Assembly (NCBI GenBank): GCA_016207665.1
Contig: JACQPG010000056.1
Span: 1-52,148 of the forward strand
DNA length: 52,148 nucleotides
Reading direction: 5' to 3'
Source: Elusimicrobiota bacterium
GTDB lineage: Bacteria > Elusimicrobiota > Elusimicrobia > UBA1565 > UBA9628
In this document: positions 1 through 8,500 of the stretch, piece after piece
Numbering within the stretch: position 1 is the stretch's first letter
Layout: the number at the start of each line of letters is the position of its first letter
The notes under the pieces: generated by a model
What the model was told of the DNA's origin: nothing
The model's input: the letters and a program-made list of their open reading frames with translations, nothing else
The model's database searches: none
Position numbers and translations under genes: made by a program

Positions 1-55
1 AGACGAGGAGTACCTGCGCCTCAAGGTGCTCACCTGCATGCTCGATCCGATCTGA
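1..55 (+). CDS. 3' end of an unidentified gene (partial)
   Basis: An open frame enters from the left edge (codons in phase from base 2) and stops at TGA 53-55, giving 17 residues that end in LTCMLDPI. Codon use matches the genes downstream. Too little is left to name a family. It is followed by a 50-base gap and the penicillin-binding protein gene on the same strand, so it may be the preceding gene of that operon. Confidence 0.45.
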   Translation, partial: DEEYLRLKVLTCMLDPI

Positions 56-105
56 AATCAGGTCAAAATCACCCACTCGCTTTGGAGAAGACCCAGAATA
101 AATAG

Positions 106-2118
106 GTGATCAAGCGAATCGCGCTGGCGGCGGCGCTCGGGCCATTTCTGGCGGTATTGGCCGCCGGGACTCTCTTCGTCCGCGGCTGGTGGAGTTACCT
201 TGGGCTGGAAAGGGAGATCGTGCATAAGATGGACCAGTATTACCTCTCCATCGCGTCGCCGGGGCGCGAGGATTATCTGCTCGAGAGCGACGAGAATTTC
301 GTGGTGCCCTACATGGCCTCGCGCCTGTCGGTCGAGGCGGTGCCGACTCGGATCTATGATCTCAACGGCAGGCTGATGGGCGAGTTCAGCGCGGACAAGG
401 GTCTCTATGTCGGAGACCCCGGCGATCTGCCGGTGCTGCTCAAGAGGGCGTTGGTCGCGACCGAGGACGGCAATTTCTATAAGCACCGGGGCGTCAACTG
501 GCGCGCCATCTGCCGGGCCGCCCTCGTCAACATCCGGCGCCTGCGCAACGTCCAAGGGGGCAGCACGATCACCCAGCAATTGGCCAAGCTGATGTTCACG
601 ACCCGGCGCAAGACGCTCGGCCGGAAGGTGTTCGAGCTCTTTTGCGCGTGGAAGCTGGAGCAGAAGTTCACCAAGGACCAGATACTGCTGATGTATTTCA
701 ATTTCGCCTACTTCGGCTATGGGAGCTTCGGCATCGAGCAAGCCTCTCGGAATTACTTCGGCAAGTCCACCAAATCCCTGGAACTGGCTGAGGCCGCCAT
801 GCTGGTCGGTTTGATCGCCAATCCAAACCGCTATTCGCCCTTCGAGAGCCTGGAGCTGGCCCAAGCGCGACAGCGCACGGTCTTGAGGCGCATGGCCAAG
901 CTGGGATTCGTCCCCGACTCCTCGGTCGAGCGGATCTCTGAGGAGTTTTGGAGCTCCATGTCGGAGCGCTTGAGGCAACCCCAGGTCTCGTTCTGGAAGA
1001 TGAACATCAACGAGGCGCCCTACGCGATAGAGCATGTGCGACGCAGGCTTTTGTCGAGCTACAGCCGCGAGCGCCTAATCAAGGGGGGGCTGAAGGTATA
1101 TACGACCTTCGACCTGGAGATGCAGAAGGCCGCGGAAAGGGTCCTAGCGGAGGGCCTGCGCCGCGAAAACTCCGCGCTGGCCAAAAGCACCGGGATGCCT
1201 CCTATCGAAGGCGCGATGGCGGCCGTCCGTCCCGCGGACGGCGCCGTGTTGGCCTTGGCCGGCGGCGGCGGCTTCAATTTCCAGAACCAGCTCATTCGGG
1301 CCGTCGATAGTTCGCGGCCCATAGGCTCGGCGGTCAAGCCCTTCGTCTTCGCGGCCGCCCTAGACTCCGGCGCCTTGACTCTCGACCGCAGGTTCGAGGA
1401 CGCCCGGCTCAATTTCAAGGTGGGCGGGGGACGCAGCTGGAGCCCCGAGAACTACGGAGGGAAATATTACGGCCTCGTGGATCCCGCCTTCGCCCTGCGC
1501 AAGTCGTTGAACTCCGTGGCCATTCAGATACTCAAGGAGGCCGGCGTGGGTCCCGTGATACGGCTTGTCTCCGAGTCGGCCGGCGTTCCGGCCGCGTCGG
1601 TGCCCCGCAACCTGTCCCTGGCTTTGGGAACGGTCGATCTTTCCGCGCTGCAGCTGGCGCGGGCCTATGGGGTGTTGTTGACGGGCGAAGTTCAAGAGAC
1701 TTATTTCATCCGTTATATCGAAGACCGGCATGGGCGGGTCGCCCATGACGAGCGCGAGCGTCCCGCCCCCAAGCGCCTGCTCAAGCCGCAGACCTGCGCC
1801 GCGATCATCGAGCTGATGAAGGGGACTCTCGGGCCGGAGGGCACGGCCTACGGCGCCGCCCAGAGGACCGGCTTCAATATCCCGGCCGCGGGAAAGACCG
1901 GCACGACCAACGAGTATCGCGACGCCTGGTTCGCCGGCGTCACCGCGGATTTCGCGGCCGCGGTATGGCTGGGGCACGATGACATGCGCATCGCCCTCGG
2001 CTCGCGCGAGGCCGGCGGCACCGGGGGCAGCGTGGCCGCCCCCATTTGGATGGACTTCGTCAAGGCCGCTTATCGCAACCGTCCGACGCGAGAATTGGCC
2101 TTCGCCGCCGCTCCTTAA
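106..2118 (+). CDS. mrcA: PBP1A-type peptidoglycan glycosyltransferase/transpeptidase
   Basis: Class A penicillin-binding protein of 670 residues. It polymerises lipid II and cross-links the peptides on the outer face of the inner membrane. An N-terminal membrane anchor lies at about residues 3-28. The GT51 domain (about 90-270) shows EDGNFYKHRG and GGSTITQQLAK. The transpeptidase domain (about 330-640) shows the SxxK serine in GSAVKPF, an SLNS motif and GKTGTTNEYRDAWFAG. The start is GTG at 106. A GGAGAAG lies 15-22 bases upstream, which is far, and CAGAAT at 94-99 could be a -10 box, so the start is good but not certain. Length is normal for the family, somewhat short because there is no long C-terminal tail. 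Three envelope genes follow closely. Confidence 0.93.
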   Translation: MIKRIALAAALGPFLAVLAAGTLFVRGWWSYLGLEREIVHKMDQYYLSIASPGREDYLLESDENFVVPYMASRLSVEAVPTRIYDLNGRLMGEFSADKGLYVGDPGDLPVLLKRALVATEDGNFYKHRGVNWRAICRAALVNIRRLRNVQGGSTITQQLAKLMFTTRRKTLGRKVFELFCAWKLEQKFTKDQILLMYFNFAYFGYGSFGIEQASRNYFGKSTKSLELAEAAMLVGLIANPNRYSPFESLELAQARQRTVLRRMAKLGFVPDSSVERISEEFWSSMSERLRQPQVSFWKMNINEAPYAIEHVRRRLLSSYSRERLIKGGLKVYTTFDLEMQKAAERVLAEGLRRENSALAKSTGMPPIEGAMAAVRPADGAVLALAGGGGFNFQNQLIRAVDSSRPIGSAVKPFVFAAALDSGALTLDRRFEDARLNFKVGGGRSWSPENYGGKYYGLVDPAFALRKSLNSVAIQILKEAGVGPVIRLVSESAGVPAASVPRNLSLALGTVDLSALQLARAYGVLLTGEVQETYFIRYIEDRHGRVAHDERERPAPKRLLKPQTCAAIIELMKGTLGPEGTAYGAAQRTGFNIPAAGKTGTTNEYRDAWFAGVTADFAAAVWLGHDDMRIALGSREAGGTGGSVAAPIWMDFVKAAYRNRPTRELAFAAAP

Positions 2119-2123
2119 AAAAG

Positions 2124-2129
2124 TAGAAT
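2124..2129 (+). promoter_or_regulatory. possible -10 box 7 bases before the lipoprotein start
   Basis: TAGAAT lies in the 18-base AT-rich gap after the PBP gene, and the ATG of the next gene follows after 7 bases. No -35 match and no Shine-Dalgarno sequence are visible. If used, transcription would begin at or next to the ATG. The gene could equally be read through from the PBP gene. Confidence 0.35.
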
Positions 2130-2136
2130 CGGGGCC

Positions 2137-3675
2137 ATGCGTGGCCGATTGCTGTTGGCGCCGTTTTTCGGCTTTTTGCTTTTATCGGGCTGCGGGCCAC
2201 AGAAGGAAAGCGAGCCCAATGATGATTTTTCCAGGCCTTCTTTGGCTCGCGTCGGCCGCCTGGAGGGCAATCTATCCAGCCCCACGGATGTCGACATTTA
2301 TCAAGTAGAAGCCAAGCAGGAGAGCGTGCTCTCGGTGAGGGTCGGCGGGGTGCGCGAGGCGGATTTCGTCCTGTCGGTCCGGGATAAGGACCGTTTCGAG
2401 CTCAAACGAGTCGATGAGACGGCCTCCGGGGGAGACGAGGAGCTATTGGACATAGGCCTGGCCCCGGGTCCCTATTATGTGGTCCTGGCCAACAAGAACG
2501 AAAGGGTGGAGATTTCCCAGCCCTATCAAATGAGCATCAAGATGGATAAGTCGGTGGGTCGGGAGAGGGAGCCCAACGAGTCCATTCCCAATGCCAGCCC
2601 CTTGGAGCTTCCCGGAGTGACCCGGGGGCATCATCACCCCTCCCGAAATCTCCTTTCCGGCGACACGGATTATCTGGAAGTGGACTGGCATAGGCTGGAA
2701 GTGTCCCAGAGCGGGGCTTTCCTGCTCAACCTTGAATTGAGCGGCGTGCCTCGCGTCGATGCGATGCTCGAGATCTACGACGTGAACGGCTATCGGCTGC
2801 GCCAGGTGGACCAGAACGGGGCGGGCGAGGGCGAGGTCTTGCGGCATTTGGGGGTTCGGGGTCCCGCGCAATATAGGATCAGGCTTCTGAGCAAGACTCG
2901 TTCCGGCAATCCAAGCGCGTCCTACGAGATATTGACCGAGCTTATCCCGTATCAAGGACGCAACGAGTTCGAGCCGAACGATCAGAGGTCGGATGCCACG
3001 GTTTTCGAGGCGGAGGCGATGGAGGCTCAACTGTCCCCCGAAGGGGATGTGGACTGGTACAGGATTGCCGTGGCCGAGGAGAACAAACAAATCCTGAGCG
3101 CGTCGGTCTCCGGCATCGAGGGCCTGGATATCTCCTTGGCCGCGGGCGACGGGCTGGGTTCCATAGTGGTCACCGCGGATAACATGGGCCTCGGGCAGCC
3201 GGAAACCCTCACCGGATTGGGAGCGGTCAAGGGGGACTATTATCTCATCGTCTCGGGGCGAGGCGGACGCAAGGAAGGCCGTCGCCAATACGAGCTCACG
3301 CGTTCTTTGTCCCCTTTCCAGCCCGGCTTGGAATTCGAGATGAACGATTCCATGGCCTCCGCGCAGCCCATCAAGATCGGCGAGTCGGTGGACGGGTTCC
3401 TGGCGCCCAAGGGAGATCTGGATGTCTATCAGTTCAACGTTTATCGCAAGGGATCGGTGCTCTTCGAACTGGCCGGCGTGCTCAATGTGCAGCCGTCGGC
3501 CTCTCTTTTCGATCAAGATAACAAGCCGCTAGGCAATTGGTCCGCGCCCAAGGCCGGGGATTCTCTTTCATTTGAAAAGGCCTTGGATCTGGGGACCTAT
3601 TACATAGAGCTTCGGGCCGGACCCGAGCAAAGCAATGTGCGGGACAAGTACAGCTTGAGGCTCAAAGCGCGCTGA
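2137..3675 (+). CDS. lipoprotein with four PPC-like repeats
   Basis: A 512-residue predicted lipoprotein. The signal peptide ends in the lipobox LLSGC near residue 20. Four repeats resemble the bacterial pre-peptidase C-terminal (PPC) beta-sandwich. Each opens with an acidic EPND-type motif (SEPNDD, REPNES, FEPNDQ, FEMNDS) and later carries a D-x-D-x-Y motif (DVDIYQV, DTDYLEV, DVDWYRI, DLDVYQF). No protease or other catalytic domain is present, so it is probably a binding or structural envelope protein. PPC domains usually occur as tails on secreted enzymes, so a protein made only of them is unusual. It lies 18 bases after the PBP gene and 3 bases before another lipoprotein gene. The exact role is unknown. 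Confidence 0.85.
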   Translation: MRGRLLLAPFFGFLLLSGCGPQKESEPNDDFSRPSLARVGRLEGNLSSPTDVDIYQVEAKQESVLSVRVGGVREADFVLSVRDKDRFELKRVDETASGGDEELLDIGLAPGPYYVVLANKNERVEISQPYQMSIKMDKSVGREREPNESIPNASPLELPGVTRGHHHPSRNLLSGDTDYLEVDWHRLEVSQSGAFLLNLELSGVPRVDAMLEIYDVNGYRLRQVDQNGAGEGEVLRHLGVRGPAQYRIRLLSKTRSGNPSASYEILTELIPYQGRNEFEPNDQRSDATVFEAEAMEAQLSPEGDVDWYRIAVAEENKQILSASVSGIEGLDISLAAGDGLGSIVVTADNMGLGQPETLTGLGAVKGDYYLIVSGRGGRKEGRRQYELTRSLSPFQPGLEFEMNDSMASAQPIKIGESVDGFLAPKGDLDVYQFNVYRKGSVLFELAGVLNVQPSASLFDQDNKPLGNWSAPKAGDSLSFEKALDLGTYYIELRAGPEQSNVRDKYSLRLKAR

Positions 3676-3678
3676 TTT

Positions 3679-4197
3679 ATGGGGTTTTTCGGGTCGCGGC
3701 GAAAGTTATCCACATTATTGCCTCTAGCGGTGATGTGGATAACTTTATTCGGCTGCCAGGCTCGGCGGGGAGAGCCGCCGCCGCCTTTCCCGCCGGACTC
3801 GAATTTCGTGCTTTCGGTCTCCGAAGCCGTGGCCGATCCGGCGCGGGATCTGCCGTCCTACGCCAAGGTGTTCATCGACAGCGCCGAGACCGGGCGCACC
3901 CCATCTGCTCCTAGATCGGAGGAAAAATTCTGGGGCATTCGGCTCGAGCCGGGCAATCATCTGTTCCGTTTCGAGTATTGGATGGCCGTCTCCAGCGCGC
4001 CCGAGCTTGCCATGTCTACGGAAGCATGGAAACCGCTCGGTTCTCAATGGCAGCCCATCGAGCGCTTCATCCGGATAGAGCCCGGACAGAGGGTCATCGT
4101 GACGCTCAAGTTCTTCGAGGACGCCTTGCGGCACTCCCAGCAAATGAGCCGCCAGCCCCTCCGGAACATTTCCGAGAACCGGCTGTCTAACCCCTAG
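3679..4197 (+). CDS. small predicted lipoprotein of unknown function
   Basis: 172 residues with a basic, hydrophobic N-terminus ending in the lipobox-like LFGC (Cys near residue 26), then a proline-rich linker (EPPPPFPP). The rest looks like one small beta-rich domain with no motif I recognise. Stretches such as AKVFIDSAETGRTP and WGIRLEPGNHLFRFEYW recall PEGA-like carbohydrate-binding or carboxypeptidase-regulatory beta domains, but only loosely. The start is ATG, 3 bases after the previous stop with no Shine-Dalgarno sequence, so translation is probably coupled. A DUF4349 gene follows after 17 bases. Confidence 0.72.
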   Translation: MGFFGSRRKLSTLLPLAVMWITLFGCQARRGEPPPPFPPDSNFVLSVSEAVADPARDLPSYAKVFIDSAETGRTPSAPRSEEKFWGIRLEPGNHLFRFEYWMAVSSAPELAMSTEAWKPLGSQWQPIERFIRIEPGQRVIVTLKFFEDALRHSQQMSRQPLRNISENRLSNP

Positions 4198-4214
4198 GCG
4201 TTCCAGGAGGGGAC

Positions 4215-5147
4215 ATGGACAAGATCAAACGATGGCATTGGGCGGCAGCCTTGTTGATATCTGGAATCGGCGGGGCTCTTTTCTTCCGGGAGAGGGGAGA
4301 GGCGGCGTTGGCGACATTGCCGCCGAAGATCATGCCCATGGAAGCCTTGCGATCCAAGGTCGCCCGGCTCGAGCTGGCCGCCGCCAGCGCCGACTCCCGG
4401 CGCTCATTCCAGCCGGCGGCGCGAGGGACTTTCGTGATGCCGGCGCAGTCGCGCCTTCCGGCCTCGCCCTCGCCGGATGGGGTCCGCAAGCTGGTCAAGG
4501 AGGCGTCCATCCGCATCGAGATAGGGGACTATGAGAAGGACCGGCTAGGATTGGCGCAGTTGGCGGCCCGGCATGGCGCCGAGATAATCCAGGAAGGGGA
4601 CAATGGCGGCGAGGAATGGCGTTCGGGCTTCGTCGTGCTCTCGGTGTCGCCGGAACGCTTGGACGCATTGCTGGGCGAACTGGGCGGGCTCGGAAGGGTC
4701 ATGGACCGCCATGTGTCCGTGGCGGATCGAGGAGAGGAATACGTGGACCTGCGCGCGAGGCTGGAAAATCTGCGCAAGGTGGAAGGCCGGTTGACCCAGC
4801 TCCTGTCCTTCAAGACCAACAAGCTCGCCGACGTGCTGCAGGTCGAGCGCGAATTGGAGCGAGTGGGCGCGGAAATGGAGCGACTCCAGGGCAAGATGAA
4901 TTATATCGATCGCCTGGCCGCGAGGTCCCGGCTGACGGTCTCGCTCCAGGAACCGGTCAAGAACGCGCCCCGGACCTCCGGCTTGCTCTATGAGATACGC
5001 AATCGGCTTGTCGCCGCGATCAACGTCTTCGTCAGGACCGGCTTGAGCCTGCTGAGCTTCACGGTGTTCCTGCTGGCCGTCGGGCTGTGGGCGGGAGCCA
5101 TCGGCGGGGGCGCCTGGCTCATCTATCGGCTAAGACGCGCCGGATAA
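4215..5147 (+). CDS. DUF4349 domain membrane protein
   Basis: 310 residues. An N-terminal signal anchor (about 7-25) is followed by a DUF4349-type region from about residue 95. This begins with the extracytoplasmic ASIRIEIGDYEKD strand and continues with VVLSVSPERLDALLGELG and a coiled-coil segment (YVDLRARLENLRKVEGRL to RLQGKMNYIDRLAARS). The C-terminus has a membrane segment at about 275-303 and ends in basic residues. The domain faces the periplasm; its biochemical role is unknown across the family. A strong Shine-Dalgarno sequence, AGGAGG (4205-4210), sits 4 bases before the ATG. Its last 29 bases overlap the end of the convergent response-regulator gene. Confidence 0.85.
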   Translation: MDKIKRWHWAAALLISGIGGALFFRERGEAALATLPPKIMPMEALRSKVARLELAAASADSRRSFQPAARGTFVMPAQSRLPASPSPDGVRKLVKEASIRIEIGDYEKDRLGLAQLAARHGAEIIQEGDNGGEEWRSGFVVLSVSPERLDALLGELGGLGRVMDRHVSVADRGEEYVDLRARLENLRKVEGRLTQLLSFKTNKLADVLQVERELERVGAEMERLQGKMNYIDRLAARSRLTVSLQEPVKNAPRTSGLLYEIRNRLVAAINVFVRTGLSLLSFTVFLLAVGLWAGAIGGGAWLIYRLRRAG

Positions 5148-5502
5148 GGGCGGTCAGCTCCCCGTACTTGATCGGCTTGCTCAAAAAATCGACCACGTTA
5201 GGCTCCTGACGTATCACCTGCTCGCTAGCTTGCTCCGAGAAGCCGGTGATCACGATCACCGGGATGCGGCCCAGGCCCTCCTTTTGGAGCCGGTGCAGGG
5301 TGTCGAAGCCGTTGAGATTCGGCATCATGAGATCCAGCACGATCAGGTCAGGGTTGAAGGCATGAGCCTTGGCTAGCCCGAGCAGGCCGTCGCCGGCGGC
5401 GGCCACGTTGAAACCCTCCTTCTCCATGAAGCGCCTGAAGAGCTCCTGGAGATCCTCGTCGTCGTCGATGATGAGAAGCCGTTTCGGAATCTGCGTGTTC
5501 AT
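5119..5502 (-). CDS. single-domain response regulator (receiver)
   Basis: 127 residues making one CheY-like receiver domain and nothing else. It has the acidic triad DDDED near residues 13-17, phospho-acceptor Asp57 in LIVLDLMMPN, Thr86 in VIVITGFSE and Lys109 in FLSKPIK. The ATG at 5502 lies 2 bases after the stop of the SprA-like gene, so the two should share a message. The frame extends 25 codons upstream into that gene, but the extension has no receiver features. With no output domain it must act by protein contact. The partner kinase is not in the window. Its 3' end overlaps the DUF4349 gene by 29 bases, tail to tail. Confidence 0.9.
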   Translation of the reverse strand: MNTQIPKRLLIIDDDEDLQELFRRFMEKEGFNVAAAGDGLLGLAKAHAFNPDLIVLDLMMPNLNGFDTLHRLQKEGLGRIPVIVITGFSEQASEQVIRQEPNVVDFLSKPIKYGELTALIRRVLADR

Positions 5503-5504
5503 GT

Positions 5505-8500
5505 TTAGAACTGGAAGGTGAGCGTGGTGCCGAACTGGTATGACACAAAATCCTCCTCTTTCAAAAATTTGTGCCACAGCCGGGACATGGCGCCGTTCAA
5601 GGTCATGCGGAGGTTCTTGGCGATCTCATAGTCGCCGCTGGTGTTCAAGGAAAAAAGCCGCGAGTTGTCCGCGATGGTCACGGGAGAGCGGCGATTGGCC
5701 AGCGACAGTGTCGTCGTCCATATGATGCGGTTCGAGAATAGTATGGGCCGGGCCGAGCCGGGGAGCATCAGGCCTCGCGGCAGGGCCAGGTCCGCGCGCA
5801 CGAGCACGCTCGGCGTGATGACGGTCAGGTCTTGGGTCTTGACTCCCGTGCCGAGAGTCGTGGTGTCGTGGCTGTAATCGGTCTTGGGGGTGAACCTGAA
5901 ATTTCCCATGTCGAAGGTGACCTGCGCGGTGGCGTCCTCGTGGGCGGTTTTCTGGGTGTTGGCCTCCACGCGCAGGTCTCGATTGGTGGAGGCCCGGTTG
6001 TTGTAGCTGAGCAAGGTGTCGAAGCGCCTGATGATGATGGTGCGCAAATCGGTGCCGAATGAATGGTCCCGGCTCAAGGTCTGGCCGACGGTCTCTGTCT
6101 TGTGCGAGGCGTACTTGAAGTTCATCTGGGTGCTGCTCATCCAGCGTTCCGCGCGCCAAAGCCGCTCGAGCTGGCTGATGTTGGCCACCGCGTCAGGGAA
6201 GGTCGTAGAGATGGTGCGCGAGAGCGTCCCGGTCTGTTCCGTGCGCTGGAATGTCTTGACGAAATTGTTGGAGAGGGAGACCGTGCGCAGGGCGGACCAG
6301 CGCCCGGGCAAGTCGTAGTTCTCGAGCGGCGACCAGCGCTGGGTGGAGTTGATGGTGTCGCGCAGGGTTTGGCTGGCGCGGGTGGCCACCGGATTGCTCG
6401 GGCGCAGCGGAGCCCGTATCCAGAGCGAGGTCATCGTATTCAAGCCCCTCTCCACGTTGTTCCAGACATCGCCGTCTTGCAGCTGATAGCCGGAGATGAT
6501 GGTCAAGGATCGGAACAGCTTGGTGGCGCGGAATATTTCGCCGATGGTGATGGGCAGGCTCACCGAGCCGTTGCCCGAGCGGTTGATGGTCTTGATGTCG
6601 CCGACGCCGAACACATAGGTCGAGCTCTGGACCACGAAGGTGGACACGTTCAGGATATTGTTCTCCAGGGTATCGATCGAGTAGTTGAGCTGAGGGTTGA
6701 GCCAGGAGAGCAGCCTGTAGTTGGACGTAAACCCGGCGGTCTGGCTCTGCGATTTGGGATAGCTCAATCTCTTCTCCTCGGGCCCCGTGAAGTCCGAGCG
6801 TTTCTCGGTCACGCGGGTCAGGGAATAATTCGGGTTGAGCGACGAGCCGCTCCAGGGCACGAAGGAAAGCCGCGCCCCCACCGAATTGGTGTACTCGTTG
6901 GTGTTGAAATTGCCCGGGAATTTCCGGGCCTGCAGGGATTCGAAGGAGACGTCGAAACGGGTATGGCTGTAGGTCAGGTCCACGGTCTTGGGGATGAGGC
7001 GGAAGTCGAGGGGCACGCCGTATTGAAGAGTCCCGGAGTAGGTCTTGCGATCGTCGAGCCGGGTCAGAAGGTCGTACTCGGTCCGGTTGCGCGTGTGGCT
7101 TAAGCCCAGGCGCGGGTAGGCGCCGAGGCTGAAGTTGCCCTGCGCGCTGCCGGTCCAGGTGGTGACCTTGCCCTGTTGAAGGAGGTTGACCAGGTTCGAC
7201 AGGTCTCCCGTCTGCACGGTGCTCGGCGTCTCGGTGATGGTGCGCGCCAAGTTGAAGGTCATGGGTAGGAACGAGATGCGCGTGAAGTTGAGATAGGCGG
7301 AATCCTGGCGATTGTCCTGGTTCGAGACCACAGAGGTCGGGGTCTGAAAATTCCGGTCCACCTCCCGGTACTTGGCTCCGAAGGTGGCCCAACCCGCCAT
7401 CTCGAAATTGACGTCGAGCTTGCGGGCGTTTCCGACCCGGGTGACCGGCTCCGAGAGGTGAAGCTCATTGAGATAGACCCGTCCCTGGGTGTTGCTCCCG
7501 GTGCCCGTTTGCCTTATCCCGGCGACGACCGAGGCGACCTGCTGCAGGCTGGGGTTTCCGGAGCTAACCACCACCGTCCCCGGGGTGCCTATCTCCCAAG
7601 TGTCGGCGATGGAGTCGTCGTTGCGGTCTCCCTGGCGCACCTGTATCTTTCGCCAACCCACGAAATTGAGCGGCACCTGCACCTCGAAGAAGGCCGTGTC
7701 GTTGCCGACACGGAGGAAGAAGACGTGGTCGCTACAGTTGGCCGGAGCCAGGCAGGGATCGGAGCCGACCGGCACCTGGGCGTTGCCGAAGACCAAGAAA
7801 TTGAAATAGCGGTGCTGGCTGATGTCGATGGCGCGGGAGAAGAGCCTCTTGGTGGTCACCACCGCCCCCGAGCTCAGGCCCGAGAAGTCGAATTGGAGCG
7901 CCTGCTCCTGCAGGTTCTTGGTGTTGGATTGCTTCTGCAGGTTGCTCACGCTGCCATAGAGATCGTTGAACGCCTGCGTCGCCTCGCCGCCCGCGTTGAA
8001 GATGGGGATATAATCGGGATTGTCCACGTTGTTGACCGGGGTGACGGTCAGCGTCGGATTCGTGCCGGCCGGGGGCGGGGCGTTGTTGGAGGGATCGAAA
8101 TTCTGGCCTCGTTGCCAGGTGTTGCCCACGACCGCGATCCTCGCGAACTTGAGAGTCCCGGAGGTCGCGCCTCCGCCGCGTTGGCGCACGGATATGCGTA
8201 TTTGCTTGATAGCCGTCCAGCGGCTGGCGGTCGCCGTCGAGATGTTGAGCGGTATCTGGAAGGTCTTCCAGCCCGCGTTGTTGCCGCTGGCGCCGGAGCC
8301 GAAATCGATGACGGTGTGGGTGGTGCGGTTGGTCGCGTTGAAGAGCTGGTTGTTATTGGGGTTGTTGGCGTCCGGGATATAGCCGAAGTCGCCGCCCGTG
8401 AAGTCCTGGGCGTCGAGCCGGCCGTTCAAATTGAGATCCTCGGAGTCGATGCGGCCGTTGCCCGAGCCCTGGGGCTGGGAGCCCCGGCCGGCGGGATCAT

